Notes: generated by a model from the letters alone, not told the origin. Counted from the first letter of the stretch, positions 1 to 8,020 are shown. The stretch is DNA of 40,602 nucleotides from Bacteroidia bacterium Ga0077558 (GCA_001464625.1 LNFJ01000146.1:1-40602); one strand, 5' to 3'. Program-made: numbers and translations.

Positions 1-1575
1 AAGAGCCTTCTGAAACTCGGATTAAAAAATACCGAATCTATTCATTATCAATCATCACCCGAGGAGTTAGTACAAGACTCTATTCGCATTGGCGAAGGCG
101 TATTAAATGATACTGGTGCATTGGTAATTCGTACAGGAGAGTTTACGGGCCGTTCTCCAAAAGATAAGTTTACAGTAAAAGATGAGACCACGGCCGACTC
201 CGTTCATTGGAATGATTTCAATATCCCCATCGAGCCAAAATACTTTGATATTATTTTCGACAAGGTTACCAGCTATCTAGACTCTTTAAAAGAAATCTGG
301 GTAAGAGATTGTTTTGCCTGCGCCGACCCCCGCTATCGTTTGAATGTTCGGGTGATAAATGAAAAGCCCTGGAATAATTTGTTTGCCTACAATATGTTCT
401 TACGGCCCAATGAAGAAGAGTTAGAAAAATTTGAAGCAGACTGGCATGTTATTTCCGTTCCGGGATTAAAACTAGATCCGAAAGAATGTGGTACCCGGCA
501 ACATAACGGTGCTGTTGTTTCTTTCAAACATAAAATGATATTAATTGCCGGCACTGGATACACTGGTGAAACGAAAAAAGGCATCTTCACCATTCTCAAC
601 TACATTTTACCACACGAAAAAAATGTATTGAGTATGCACTGTAGTGCGAATATGGGCGAAGATGGTGATACAGCTATCTTCTTTGGCTTGAGTGGAACAG
701 GAAAAACAACACTGAGCGCCGATCCCAATAGAAAATTAATTGGCGATGATGAACATGCATGGACATCAGACAACATCTTCAACTTTGAAGGTGGTTGCTA
801 TGCAAAAACAATTAACCTGACTGAAGAAAAAGAACCAGAGATTTTTAATGCCATTCGCCCCGGTGCTTTGGTAGAGAATGTTACTTTTTATCCCGGTACC
901 AATAAAATAAATTTCGACGATGCTTCGATAACTGAGAACTCAAGAGTTTCCTACCCATTACATTTTATCAGCAATGCTAAAGAACCATCCATAGGTGGTT
1001 TACCTAAAAATATATTCTTTCTTACCTGCGACGCATTTGGTGTGCTGCCTCCAATTTCTAAATTAACTCCGGGACAAGCGATGTACCAGTTCATTTCTGG
1101 TTACACTGCTAAAGTTGCCGGAACAGAATTGGGAGTAACAGAACCTAAACCAACTTTCAGTGCTTGCTTTGGTGCACCATTTCTTCCCTTGCATCCGGGC
1201 AAGTATGCTCACATGCTGGGAGAAAAAATGCAGGAGCATAAAGTAGATGTCTGGATGATCAATACGGGTTGGACTGGTGGTCCTTATGGCGTTGGAAACC
1301 GTATGAAATTGAAGTATACAAGAGCAATGATCACCGCTGCTTTGGAAGGAAAATTGAATGATGTAAATTTCATTAATGACCCGATATTTGGGGTAGCCAT
1401 TCCAACAGCATGTCCTGATGTGCCTGCTGAAGTATTGAACCCGATAAATACCTGGGAGGATAAAATAGCCTTTACAGAGAAAGCGAAATATCTTGCCGGA
1501 TTGTTTATAAAGAACTTTGAAAAATACGCTGATGGTGTTACTGCAGAAGTTTTAGCTGCCGCACCAAAAGCATAA
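1..1575 (+). CDS. pckA: Phosphoenolpyruvate carboxykinase (ATP), 5' end cut off by window edge
   Basis: This enzyme converts oxaloacetate and ATP to phosphoenolpyruvate, CO2 and ADP, the entry step of gluconeogenesis in the cytoplasm. The frame is open from base 1, and the family-typical text (NTxxIHYQ, then GEGVLNDTGALVIRTGEFTGRSPKDKF split over two motifs) runs through the TTG at 121, so that TTG is not the start. The kinase-1a P-loop GLSGTGKTT (about bases 688-714) and the kinase-2 motif IGDDEHAW are intact; the first marks the ATP-dependent rather than GTP-dependent family. 524 codons are present against a usual 530-540, so only about 10-15 N-terminal residues are missing. A strong terminator follows, so the gene is probably transcribed alone or ends its operon. 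Confidence 0.97.
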   Translation, partial: KSLLKLGLKNTESIHYQSSPEELVQDSIRIGEGVLNDTGALVIRTGEFTGRSPKDKFTVKDETTADSVHWNDFNIPIEPKYFDIIFDKVTSYLDSLKEIWVRDCFACADPRYRLNVRVINEKPWNNLFAYNMFLRPNEEELEKFEADWHVISVPGLKLDPKECGTRQHNGAVVSFKHKMILIAGTGYTGETKKGIFTILNYILPHEKNVLSMHCSANMGEDGDTAIFFGLSGTGKTTLSADPNRKLIGDDEHAWTSDNIFNFEGGCYAKTINLTEEKEPEIFNAIRPGALVENVTFYPGTNKINFDDASITENSRVSYPLHFISNAKEPSIGGLPKNIFFLTCDAFGVLPPISKLTPGQAMYQFISGYTAKVAGTELGVTEPKPTFSACFGAPFLPLHPGKYAHMLGEKMQEHKVDVWMINTGWTGGPYGVGNRMKLKYTRAMITAALEGKLNDVNFINDPIFGVAIPTACPDVPAEVLNPINTWEDKIAFTEKAKYLAGLFIKNFEKYADGVTAEVLAAAPKA

Positions 1576-1603
1576 AATAGCAACTTTGGACGGTTGACCG
1601 ACT

Positions 1604-1636
1604 AACCCCTGGCATTATGTGTCAGGGGTTTTTTAT
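1604..1636 (+). terminator. Intrinsic terminator of pckA
   Basis: The arm AACCCCTG (1604-1611) pairs with CAGGGGTT (1623-1630); a G-T and a C-G pair extend the stem, the loop is short, and a T-run follows at once. It lies 29 bases after the pckA stop codon. Confidence 0.9.
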
Positions 1637-1701
1637 TTACTTTAACGATACTACTGCCCTCCTTTATAACTTTTTGTGCGACTTTACGTTGTTTACAAGC
1701 A

Positions 1702-2247
1702 ATGAAATTTTTACTCCTTTACATTAGTTTTCTCTTATTAGGTAGCAAGCCGGCTACTTCTCATGCACAGTCTGCTAATGAAGAATTGCTGGATTGGAAT
1801 GGTTCAAAAAGACTTACCTGGGCAGATTATAAAGGCAATGTTGATAGAAATAGTGACGCAGCAGCATCCACCACAACTTACCTGGCAATAGAGTACAATA
1901 TTAAAAATTCTAACTTCAGCTATACCATCCAATCCCGATTTTCAAAAACCCGTTCCTGGGGTTTGCACAAAACAGCTTATATATTGAGTCATGAGCAAGG
2001 CCATTTTGATATTGCAGAAGTTTTTGCCCGCAAACTGCATATGAAAATGAGTGAATACAAGTTTAACTCCAAAACGTATGCGAAAGATTTAAAGAAAATA
2101 TACCAGGACATACTGGATGAAAAAGAAGAAACGCAAAATGACTACGATAGAGAAACCCGCCATAGCATCAATAAAGAAAAGCAAGCCGAATGGCTGAAAA
2201 AAATAGAGAAGATGCTGGAAGAATATAAAGACTATGCGGATTATTAA
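1702..2247 (+). CDS. Secreted DUF922 family protein, predicted Zn-dependent protease
   Basis: The 181-aa product has an N-terminal signal peptide (residues 1-22, ending near SHA/QS), so it is probably exported to the periplasm. The key motif is HEQGH (residues 97-101) followed by Glu106 in SHEQGHFDIAEVFA. This HExxH-type zinc site is characteristic of DUF922, a family predicted but not firmly shown to be metalloproteases. The C-terminal half is Lys/Glu-rich and helical. The ATG at 1702 is chosen because it gives the signal peptide directly. The stop codon (2245-2247) overlaps the stop of the convergent deoxynucleoside kinase (2244-2246). The substrate is unknown. Confidence 0.85.
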   Translation: MKFLLLYISFLLLGSKPATSHAQSANEELLDWNGSKRLTWADYKGNVDRNSDAAASTTTYLAIEYNIKNSNFSYTIQSRFSKTRSWGLHKTAYILSHEQGHFDIAEVFARKLHMKMSEYKFNSKTYAKDLKKIYQDILDEKEETQNDYDRETRHSINKEKQAEWLKKIEKMLEEYKDYADY

Positions 2248-2882
2248 AACAATCCGTACAACTGGCTATCTACCTTACGAATGATCTCACCAAAATCTTC
2301 ATCCTTTTCGCCAAACTTATTTTTGTCAACATCAATTACTAATAACGGGCCTTCTTTGTATTCGCTGATCCATTTGTTATAGTATTCGTTGAGCTTCTTT
2401 AAATAATCAAGCCGGATGTTTTCTTCATACTCCCTTCCTCTTTTTTGAATTTGCCCTACCAGTGTCGGTACTGATGCATTCAGATATATCAATAAGTCTG
2501 GTGGTTGCACCAATGTTTTTAATGTTTGGAAGAAATGAAAATAGTTATCAAAATCTCTTTTGCTCATCAATCCCATTTCATGCAGGTTGGGCGCAAATAT
2601 GTTGGCATCTTCGTAGATCGTTCTGTCTTGTATAACAGTCTCAGTACCTTTTTGAATTTCTACCAATTGGCGAAGACGACTGTTTAAGAAAAATATTTGC
2701 AGGTTGAAACTCCAGCGGGGCATATCCTCATAAAAATCCATCAGGTAAGGATTGTGATCTACATCTTCAAAATTCGGTATCCACTTGTAATGCTTACTAA
2801 GCATTTCAGTTAATGTAGTTTTACCGGCACCGATATTACCGGCCACTGCTATATGCTTTGGTTTTGATTTTACTTTTGCCAT
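2244..2882 (-). CDS. Deoxynucleoside kinase (dGK/dCK family)
   Basis: Phosphorylates deoxynucleosides with ATP in the salvage route to dNTPs. The 212-aa protein starts MAKVKSKPKH, followed by the P-loop GNIGAGKTT, the DRT/ED motif (QDRTIYED) and the arginine-rich lid (KRGREYE), in the order of the dCK/dGK/TK2 family. The frame is open further upstream to 2993, but that stretch would be translated from repeat DNA and would overlap trpS; the family's sequence begins just before the P-loop, so I place the start at 2882. trpS lies upstream on the same strand, separated by a pair of REP-like repeats. Whether the substrate is dG, dA or dC cannot be read from the sequence. Confidence 0.9.
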   Translation of the reverse strand: MAKVKSKPKHIAVAGNIGAGKTTLTEMLSKHYKWIPNFEDVDHNPYLMDFYEDMPRWSFNLQIFFLNSRLRQLVEIQKGTETVIQDRTIYEDANIFAPNLHEMGLMSKRDFDNYFHFFQTLKTLVQPPDLLIYLNASVPTLVGQIQKRGREYEENIRLDYLKKLNEYYNKWISEYKEGPLLVIDVDKNKFGEKDEDFGEIIRKVDSQLYGLF

Positions 2883-2883
2883 A

Positions 2884-2907
2884 CCCCTACCCCCTAAAGG
2901 GGAATTT
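2884..2907 (+). repeat. REP-like palindrome R1
   Basis: Two C-runs are followed by CCCCTAAAGGGG (2891-2902), a short palindrome, then an AT-rich tail. It matches the R2, R3 and R4 elements in this window. R1 and R2 face each other across about 60 AT-rich bases and their tails are complementary (AATTTTT..AAAC against GTTT..AAAAATT), so the whole trpS-dNK gap (2884-2991) could fold into one long imperfect hairpin. Confidence 0.7.
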
Positions 2908-2969
2908 TTAAACATTAAAATATCTAATTGAATAAAAGTATTGAATTCTGGTTTAAGAAAAATTTTTTT

Positions 2970-2991
2970 CTCCCCTTCAGGGGTTGGGGGC
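2970..2991 (-). repeat. REP-like palindrome R2, contains the trpS stop codon
   Basis: Read on the minus strand this is GCCCCCAACCCCTGAAGGGG. It has the same layout as R1 and R4: two C-runs, a short A-rich loop, then a G-run. The loop contains TGA (2977-2979), which is the trpS stop codon, and the last four residues of TrpS (APNP) are read from the C-runs. Confidence 0.7.
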
Positions 2992-3993
2992 AAAATAATT
3001 GAGACCCATTGCTTGCCGCACTAATTCCATCGTGGCCTTTGCACTTTTACGGGCTTTTTCGGCTCCTTTTTCCATTACCTCTTTCAGATAAGCCGGGTTA
3101 TTTCGAATGCCTTCTGCCTTTTCCCGGATAGGTGCTATAAACTTCACCATATCCTCTCCCAATTGCTTTTTCATATCACCGTAACGGATAACACAATTGT
3201 TGTAGTCACCTTCATATTTTGCAATTGTTTCAGCAGAGCTTACGAGTTTCATCAACCCGAAAATATTTTCAATATAATCCGGTTTAAGTGAGTTTTTTTC
3301 TGTTGGCCCACTATCCGTTTTAGCTTTCATTACTTTTTTACAGATCAGTTCATCATCATCACTCAGGTACAGGGTGGCCATCTGGTTTTCACTCTTGCTC
3401 ATTTTACCAGTTCCATCTAGACTTGGCACTTTTACCAGCTCGTCTCCATAATTAAAAGCATGTGGCTCGGGAAACACATCACCATACCGGTGATTAAAAC
3501 GGTTGGCAAAGTTGCGGGCCATCTCCAAATGTTGTTCCTGGTCTTTACCAACTGGTACATACGATGCTCGATGTAAAATAATATCGGCAGCTTGCAAAAC
3601 AGGGTAAGTCAATAAACCTGCATTTACATTTTCCGGGTGCTGACGAACTTTGTCTTTAAACGTTACTGTTTTTTCCAACTCGCCTTTATAAGCCAGCATA
3701 TTTAGATAGAGATAAAGTTCTGAAGTTTCATACACATGACTCTGGCAAAACAACGCAACTTTATCCGGGTCAAGTCCGCAGGCAATATTTTCTGACAAAA
3801 CCCGATGAACATTTTCCTTTAGTTCTTTTGTATCAGGGTGAGTAGTTAAAGAATGCAGATCGGCTACCATAAAGTAGCACTCAAACTCTTCCTGCATCCG
3901 CACATAATTTCTAACGGCACCAAAGTAATTTCCGAGGTGTAAAAACCCAGTAGGCCGAATGCCGCTCATTACTATTTTTTTCTGCATATCCAT
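2977..3993 (-). CDS. trpS: Tryptophanyl-tRNA synthetase
   Basis: Charges tRNA-Trp with tryptophan using ATP. It is a class I synthetase of 338 aa, a normal length. The HIGH-equivalent HLGN is at residues 19-22 after SGIRPTG, and KMSKS is at 197-201 in DGTGKMSKSENQM. It starts MDMQKK; either Met1 or Met3 could be used. The natural family end is near MGL, but here the frame runs seven residues further (NYFAPNP), the last four encoded by a REP-like repeat whose loop supplies the stop codon. The gene is divergent from gatC, and the deoxynucleoside kinase follows on the same strand. Confidence 0.97.
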   Translation of the reverse strand: MDMQKKIVMSGIRPTGFLHLGNYFGAVRNYVRMQEEFECYFMVADLHSLTTHPDTKELKENVHRVLSENIACGLDPDKVALFCQSHVYETSELYLYLNMLAYKGELEKTVTFKDKVRQHPENVNAGLLTYPVLQAADIILHRASYVPVGKDQEQHLEMARNFANRFNHRYGDVFPEPHAFNYGDELVKVPSLDGTGKMSKSENQMATLYLSDDDELICKKVMKAKTDSGPTEKNSLKPDYIENIFGLMKLVSSAETIAKYEGDYNNCVIRYGDMKKQLGEDMVKFIAPIREKAEGIRNNPAYLKEVMEKGAEKARKSAKATMELVRQAMGLNYFAPNP

Positions 3994-4014
3994 AAGGCGG
4001 CGAAGATAATAAAA

Positions 4015-4090
4015 TAGTCGGGAGCCATGAGTAGTGAGCCTGGAGTGAGCCTCTGCTATGAAAGTTTCCCGACTAATGACTCCTGACTAT
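4015..4090. repeat. Degenerate direct-repeat spacer with flanking inverted arms
   Basis: The trpS-gatC gap holds quasi-tandem words (GTAGTGAGCC, GGAGTGAGCC, GACTAATGACTCCTGACTAT). TAGTCGGGA (4015-4023) pairs with TCCCGACTA (4067-4075), 9 bp. The GACTCCTGACT word recurs just after fabI (as GACTCCAGACTAT) and inside nrdJ, so this looks like a dispersed spacer family. Confidence 0.55.
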
Positions 4091-4095
4091 ATTTG
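4088..4095 (+). promoter_or_regulatory. Possible -7 element TATATTTG upstream of gatC
   Basis: Matches the Bacteroidota -7 consensus TAnnTTTG. TTTC lies 19 bases upstream as a weak -33 box. It is only three bases from the ATG at 4099, so if it is real the transcript would be leaderless or translation would begin at the in-frame ATG at 4117. Confidence 0.4.
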
Positions 4096-4098
4096 CAT

Positions 4099-4389
4099 AT
4101 GGAAGTAAATGAAGAAATGGTTGACAAACTGGCTCATCTTTCCCGCCTACAATTTAATGAAACGGAGAAAGCGGAAGTAAAAAACGATCTGCAGCAGATG
4201 ATAGCATTTGTTGAAAAATTAAATGAGCTCAATTTGGATGGAGTGCAACCACTTCTACATATGAGCCCCGAAGTAAATGTGCTGCGGGAAGATGAAATAA
4301 AAGGATCCATAAGCCGGGAAGAAGCATTGAAAAATGCGCCGCTGCACGATGAACAATTTTTTATGGTACCCAAAGTAATTAAGAAATAA
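4099..4389 (+). CDS. gatC: Asp-tRNA(Asn)/Glu-tRNA(Gln) amidotransferase subunit C
   Basis: GatC is the small belt-like subunit that holds GatA and GatB together in GatCAB, which amidates mischarged Glu-tRNA(Gln) and Asp-tRNA(Asn). The 96-aa product carries the family's pattern: [12 protein letters not shown] near the start, then a helix with [16 protein letters not shown], and the C-terminal [20 protein letters not shown] use the ATG at 4099 over the TTG six bases upstream; ATG 4117 would also keep the domain. The stop codon is one base from the next ATG, so it is co-transcribed and probably translationally coupled with the ABC ATPase. gatA lies about 11 kb downstream and gatB is not in the window. 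Confidence 0.93.
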   Translation: MEVNEEMVDKLAHLSRLQFNETEKAEVKNDLQQMIAFVEKLNELNLDGVQPLLHMSPEVNVLREDEIKGSISREEALKNAPLHDEQFFMVPKVIKK

Positions 4390-4390
4390 A

Positions 4391-5089
4391 ATGGGAATTA
4401 TTCATTTAGAAAATATTCACAAAAGCTATTTTATGGGCAAGCAAGAGCTTCCTGTACTAAAAGGTATTTCCCTGAATATTTTTAAAAATGAATATGTGGC
4501 TTTAATGGGTCCTTCCGGCTCGGGAAAAAGCACACTGATGAATATAATAGGTTGTTTAGATACTCCCACTGGCGGAAAGTATATTTTAAACAACTACGAT
4601 GTAAGCCAAATGAAGGACAACGACCTGGCTGATATCCGCAATAAAGAAATTGGTTTTGTATTTCAGCAATTTAATTTACTTCCCCGTTTAACAGCTTTGG
4701 AAAATGTAGCATTGCCATTAGTATATGCAGGCATCGGAAAAAAGATCCGCAATGAAAAAGCAAAACATGTGCTGGATATGGTCAATCTTTCCGACAGAAG
4801 CCATCATAAACCAAATGAATTAAGCGGAGGTCAAAGTCAACGGGTAGCCATTGCCCGTGCATTAGTGAATGACCCGGCTATTATTCTGGCTGATGAACCA
4901 ACAGGTAATCTTGATTCAAAGACTTCGCATGAGATAATGGAAATTTTTCACCAGATACATTCAGCGGGCAACACCATTGTTTTGGTTACACATGAGGAAG
5001 ACATTGCGAACCATGCACACCGGGTTGTGCGATTAAGAGATGGTGTGGTAGAGAGTGATGGAAAAAGAATTTTAGTTCATGGTTCATAG
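4391..5089 (+). CDS. ABC transporter ATP-binding protein (MacB/LolD type)
   Basis: A 232-aa nucleotide-binding subunit. Walker [10 protein letters not shown] is at residues 40-48, the Q-loop at [12 protein letters not shown], the signature LSGGQ at 144-148, Walker B at [14 protein letters not shown], and the switch His at LVTHEED. The [12 protein letters not shown] and TGNLDS text is typical of the MacB/LolD/FtsE group, which powers mechanotransmission or lipoprotein release rather than substrate channels. No permease gene is adjacent, so the membrane partner is unknown. It sits directly behind gatC. The last residues (ILVHGS) run into a GTTCATGGTTCATAGTTC spacer and may not be functional. 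It differs in sequence from the second ATPase at 6777-7427. Confidence 0.93.
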   Translation: MGIIHLENIHKSYFMGKQELPVLKGISLNIFKNEYVALMGPSGSGKSTLMNIIGCLDTPTGGKYILNNYDVSQMKDNDLADIRNKEIGFVFQQFNLLPRLTALENVALPLVYAGIGKKIRNEKAKHVLDMVNLSDRSHHKPNELSGGQSQRVAIARALVNDPAIILADEPTGNLDSKTSHEIMEIFHQIHSAGNTIVLVTHEEDIANHAHRVVRLRDGVVESDGKRILVHGS

Positions 5090-5147
5090 TTCAGCACTCG
5101 TTCCTGTTTAATCAACTTCTTTAATTAATTTACAACCAAACACATTT

Positions 5148-5155
5148 TACCTTTG
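5148..5155 (+). promoter_or_regulatory. -7 element TACCTTTG upstream of the adenosyltransferase
   Basis: Exact match to TAnnTTTG, 64 bases before the ATG at 5220. The expected -33 position reads TTAA, so the upstream box is weak. This implies the adenosyltransferase has its own promoter separate from gatC and the ABC gene. Confidence 0.5.
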
Positions 5156-5219
5156 TTAAACATCTTGAACGTTCAGGTTATGCAATGAACAACGAACTAC
5201 AAACAATTAGCTTTCTCCC

Positions 5220-5783
5220 ATGGCAATGAAAATATATACCAAAACAGGCGACAAAGGAACTACTTCATTAATTGGAGGAACCAAAGTTTCCAAAGCACAT
5301 TTGCGAATAGAATCTTATGGCACTGTAGATGAATTGAATTCTTATATTGGATTGTGCAAAGATTTATTAACGGATGATACCGGTAAGAAAATATTACTCG
5401 AAGTACAAGATCGTTTATTCACCATTGGTTCTTCATTAGCCTGCGACCCAGTGAAAGAACCAAAAATGAAAATTCCTGATCTTAAGGAAACTGATGTTGA
5501 ACTATTAGAAAAAGAAATAGACCGGATGAATGAAACTATTCCTCCAATGAAAAATTTTATTTTACCCGGAGGTCATCCTACTTTATCGCATTTGCATATT
5601 GCCCGCTGTGTGTGCCGCCGTGCAGAAAGATGTTGTGTAAGATTGGAAGCAGAAGACCAGGAAGTGGAAAACATCATCATCAAATATCTTAACCGCCTCA
5701 GCGATTATTTGTTTGTACTAAGCCGATATACAGGGCATCAAATGAATGTGGAAGAAATTCCGTGGAAGCCGAGAATACAATAA
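5220..5783 (+). CDS. ATP:cob(I)alamin adenosyltransferase, PduO type
   Basis: Transfers the adenosyl group of ATP to cob(I)alamin to give adenosylcobalamin. The 187-aa protein has the PduO/MMAB N-terminal motif YTKTGDKGTTSL (residues 6-17), the conserved YGTVDELNSYIG, and the helical C-terminal part with ARCVCRRAER and LNRLSDYLFVLSRY, the ATP and cobalamin site. It starts MAMKIYTKTG; ATG 5220 and ATG 5226 are both possible. No B12 riboswitch is visible upstream. The window also encodes a class II ribonucleotide reductase (nrdJ), which needs exactly this cofactor, so this enzyme probably serves it as well as any other B12 enzyme. Confidence 0.95.
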   Translation: MAMKIYTKTGDKGTTSLIGGTKVSKAHLRIESYGTVDELNSYIGLCKDLLTDDTGKKILLEVQDRLFTIGSSLACDPVKEPKMKIPDLKETDVELLEKEIDRMNETIPPMKNFILPGGHPTLSHLHIARCVCRRAERCCVRLEAEDQEVENIIIKYLNRLSDYLFVLSRYTGHQMNVEEIPWKPRIQ

Positions 5784-5880
5784 ATCATTACCCCAATTAT
5801 TTAACTTTACAAATTCTCTATTGCTTTGTAAACTTTTAAAGCAAAAATATCGTCAGAATATGATTGTTAAAAATTACTTT

Positions 5881-6759
5881 ATGAAGCTTTATATTTTTGT
5901 TCTATGCACTATGCTAATATCAGTATTAGGGGGTTGTCGGCCTGACACCACAATTACGCCACCCCCACCCCCACCCGGACCATTAAAAGACACAACAATT
6001 CAAAATCTATCATACGGAAATGATGTCAGTCAAAAACTTGACTTGGGACTTCCTGCTGGAAGAACTTCATCTACTCCACTTATTATTGTCGTTCATGGCG
6101 GTGGCTGGTCACAAGGAGATAAAGGTGAATTAACCTGGATGCTAAATGGCATGAAACAACGGGGATTTGCAGTAGCGAATATCAACTACCGGCTTACATT
6201 AAATCAACCAGACAATTTTAAAATGCAATTGGATGATATTGACAGTGCTATTCAATTTACTTTCAGGCAGGCTGCTACTTACACTTTTAATAATCAAAAA
6301 TTGTATATAATCGGTCACAGTGCTGGTGGACATTTGTCATTATCATATGCATATACCAGAAATACGAATGGCAAAGTAAAAGCAGCTGGATCAATGGCAG
6401 CGCCGCTTGATCTATTTGCAATGGGTTACTACAACCCTGTTGTATTTAACTCAATTCTTCAACCATTTTTAGGAGTCTCCTTATACCCAATAACCGCTGC
6501 GTCAGAACAACGATATAAAGAATGTAGCCCACAATATCTGGCTACATCTGCTTCACCAGCAACAATTTTATTTCATGGCGAGGCAGATTTTTTTATAACT
6601 CCAGACAATAGCTCAAATATGGCTGTGAAACTTGCATCTCTTGGAGTAAACAGAAAACTAATTACCTACCCTTTTACTTTTCATGATTGGTGGGCAGATG
6701 GCGCTAAAACATCAAATACAATGGAAGAACTAAAAACATGGTTCAACCTTCACCCATAA
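5881..6759 (+). CDS. Lipoprotein alpha/beta hydrolase (esterase/lipase-like)
   Basis: A 292-aa alpha/beta-hydrolase anchored as a lipoprotein. The signal peptide MKLYIFVLC..ISVLGGC ends at a lipobox with Cys19, followed by a proline linker (TPPPPPPGP). The oxyanion motif HGGGW is at 72-76, the nucleophile elbow GHSAGG has Ser147, and Asp236 (EADFF) and His268 (FHDWW) complete the triad. This resembles the BD-FAE/acetyl-esterase group (carbohydrate or small-ester esterases); the substrate is not predictable. The frame is open back to 5746, overlapping the adenosyltransferase, but the lipobox distance fits a start at 5881 (or 5860). It could be co-transcribed with the gene before it. It converges with the lolD-like gene after 17 bases. 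Confidence 0.88.
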   Translation: MKLYIFVLCTMLISVLGGCRPDTTITPPPPPPGPLKDTTIQNLSYGNDVSQKLDLGLPAGRTSSTPLIIVVHGGGWSQGDKGELTWMLNGMKQRGFAVANINYRLTLNQPDNFKMQLDDIDSAIQFTFRQAATYTFNNQKLYIIGHSAGGHLSLSYAYTRNTNGKVKAAGSMAAPLDLFAMGYYNPVVFNSILQPFLGVSLYPITAASEQRYKECSPQYLATSASPATILFHGEADFFITPDNSSNMAVKLASLGVNRKLITYPFTFHDWWADGAKTSNTMEELKTWFNLHP

Positions 6760-6776
6760 AAATTTAATACTTGCTT

Positions 6777-7427
6777 TCAAACAATCTTCCCATCCTTCAT
6801 ATACAAAACCCTGTCACTAAGTTTCGCCAACTCTTCATTGTGCGTTACGATCAAAAAGGTTTGATTGAATTTTTTTCGCAGCTCAAAAAATAATTGGTGC
6901 AGCTCATTCGCATTTGCTGAATCCAAATTTCCCGTTGGCTCATCCGCCATTACTATATCAGGATTGTTGATCAATGCTCTTGCTACAGCTACCCGTTGTT
7001 GCTCGCCGCCACTCATCTGGTTCGGTTTATTATCCATGCGATGTGAAAGCCCCAGCATTTTTAATAGCTCTTCCGCCCTTTCTTTTACTTCAGCTTTTTT
7101 TCTACCCGCCAGCCAGCCCGGAATACTTACATTTTCCAACGCTGTAAACTCCGGCAACAAATGATGAAACTGGAAAACAAAACCAATATGCTTGTTGCGA
7201 AAGGCTGCCATTTTTTTGGCCGATAAAGAGCTGGTCACTGTATTATTCATACTCACTTCACCCTTATCCGCTTTGTCAAGTGTGCCCAAAATATGCAGCA
7301 AAGTACTCTTGCCTGAACCCGAAGGCCCGACAATCGATACAATTCCTCCCTTATCAATTGCTATATCAACTCCTTTTAAAACCTCTACAGTCCCGTACCG
7401 TTTATGAATATTTTTTCCAGTTATCAT
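6777..7427 (-). CDS. lolD: LolD-like ABC transporter ATP-binding protein
   Basis: A 216-aa ATPase with Walker [10 protein letters not shown] (34-42), the Q-loop FVFQFHHLLPEFTALENV, the signature MSGGEQQ, Walker [17 protein letters not shown], and the switch His in VTHNEEL. The phrase HHLLPEFTALENV is typical of LolD, the ATPase of the LolCDE complex that releases lipoproteins from the inner membrane for transport to the outer membrane. No lolC/E permease gene is adjacent; in Bacteroidota this subunit is often encoded apart. It starts MITGKNIHKRYG at an ATG. The neighbour at 5881 is itself a lipoprotein, but this is probably coincidence. Confidence 0.88.
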   Translation of the reverse strand: MITGKNIHKRYGTVEVLKGVDIAIDKGGIVSIVGPSGSGKSTLLHILGTLDKADKGEVSMNNTVTSSLSAKKMAAFRNKHIGFVFQFHHLLPEFTALENVSIPGWLAGRKKAEVKERAEELLKMLGLSHRMDNKPNQMSGGEQQRVAVARALINNPDIVMADEPTGNLDSANANELHQLFFELRKKFNQTFLIVTHNEELAKLSDRVLYMKDGKIV

Positions 7428-7548
7428 GCAGCCAATTGTGGGTTTATAAAATCAAATATCATTAAAAGCAAGCCGGTGGCAAAACTCCATTTCCGCAACT
7501 CGGCGATTTTGTTTAAAAAACCCATTAATAGCCCGTGAACAATAAGGA

Positions 7549-7579
7549 TTTGGTAAATTCAGTAATACAACTACATTTG
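7549..7579 (+). promoter_or_regulatory. Bacteroidota promoter for the DUF2795 gene
   Basis: The -33 box TTTG (7549-7552), exactly 19 bases, then the -7 box TACATTTG (7572-7579). This is a full match to the Bacteroidota housekeeping consensus, with transcription expected to start near 7586, about 56 bases before the ATG at 7642. Confidence 0.75.
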
Positions 7580-7641
7580 CGGAAAATTACGGGTCTTTTA
7601 ACCCTGAAAACCTTATTCAAAATTACTTTAAACCCTAGCAG

Positions 7642-7863
7642 ATGTTTTGGACTTTAGAACTTGCTTCCTACCTCGAAGATGCACCCTGGCCAGCTACCAA
7701 AGATGAGCTGATCGATTATTCTATCCGTTCCGGCGCACCGCTGGAAGTGGTGGAAAACCTGCAGGAACTGGAAGATGAAGGCGATGTGTACGAAACTATC
7801 GAAGATATCTGGCCCGACTATCCGACTACGGATGATTTCCTGTTCAACGAAGATGAATATTAG
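7642..7863 (+). CDS. DUF2795 domain-containing small acidic protein
   Basis: A 73-aa cytoplasmic protein of the DUF2795 family. The text LASYLEDAPWPATKDELIDY, then RSGAPLEVVENLQELEDEG and the acidic C-terminus are, from memory, almost invariant across Bacteroidota. The fold is expected to be small and helical and the function is unknown; strong conservation and a strong promoter suggest a steady housekeeping role. It stands alone, with its own promoter and its own terminator, and converges with fabI. Confidence 0.9.
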   Translation: MFWTLELASYLEDAPWPATKDELIDYSIRSGAPLEVVENLQELEDEGDVYETIEDIWPDYPTTDDFLFNEDEY

Positions 7864-7867
7864 AGAT

Positions 7868-7900
7868 AGCTACGAGCTGTTAGTTTCGAGCTACGAGACG
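7868..7900. repeat. GAGCTACGAG-type spacer after the DUF2795 gene
   Basis: Quasi-tandem AGCTACGAGCTGTTAG and TCGAGCTACGAGACG between stop codon and terminator. Such degenerate spacers recur in several gaps of this window. Confidence 0.5.
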
Positions 7901-7904
7901 TATA

Positions 7905-7942
7905 AATTGAAAAGCCTCCGTAAATGGAGGCTTTTCAATTTG
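7905..7942 (+). terminator. Perfect 15-bp intrinsic terminator, possibly bidirectional
   Basis: AATTGAAAAGCCTCC (7905-7919) pairs without mismatch with GGAGGCTTTTCAATT (7926-7940), with a six-base loop. T-runs are present in both directions, so it can end both the DUF2795 gene and the convergent fabI transcript. Confidence 0.9.
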
Positions 7943-7958
7943 ATTTTATCTTCTGCGG

Positions 7959-8020
7959 TTCCCTAAGCATCGTTCCTTGCGTCGTACACTTCATCTTTCT
8001 GCCTGCCGGCAAAGGCAGGT
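7959..8020. repeat. Dispersed repeat core plus GCCTGCCGGC palindrome (copy 1)
   Basis: The core at 7959-8000 (GCATCGTTCCTTGCGTCG and flanks, ending CTTCATC) matches, with few differences over about 41 bases, the reverse complement of 33794-33834 between the clpP genes. It runs directly into a palindrome (7999-8020, CTGCCT..AGGCAG) related to the one inside pabB. No coding frame covers it. Confidence 0.7.

Noticed and set aside
2883..2993. N-terminal extension of the deoxynucleoside kinase from 2993
   Set aside because: It would be read from REP-like DNA, overlap trpS, and give an MPPTPEGEKK head not expected before the P-loop domain.
5746..5880. N-terminal extension of the esterase overlapping the adenosyltransferase
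   Set aside because: It would put about 45 residues before a clean lipoprotein signal peptide, which would then not work.
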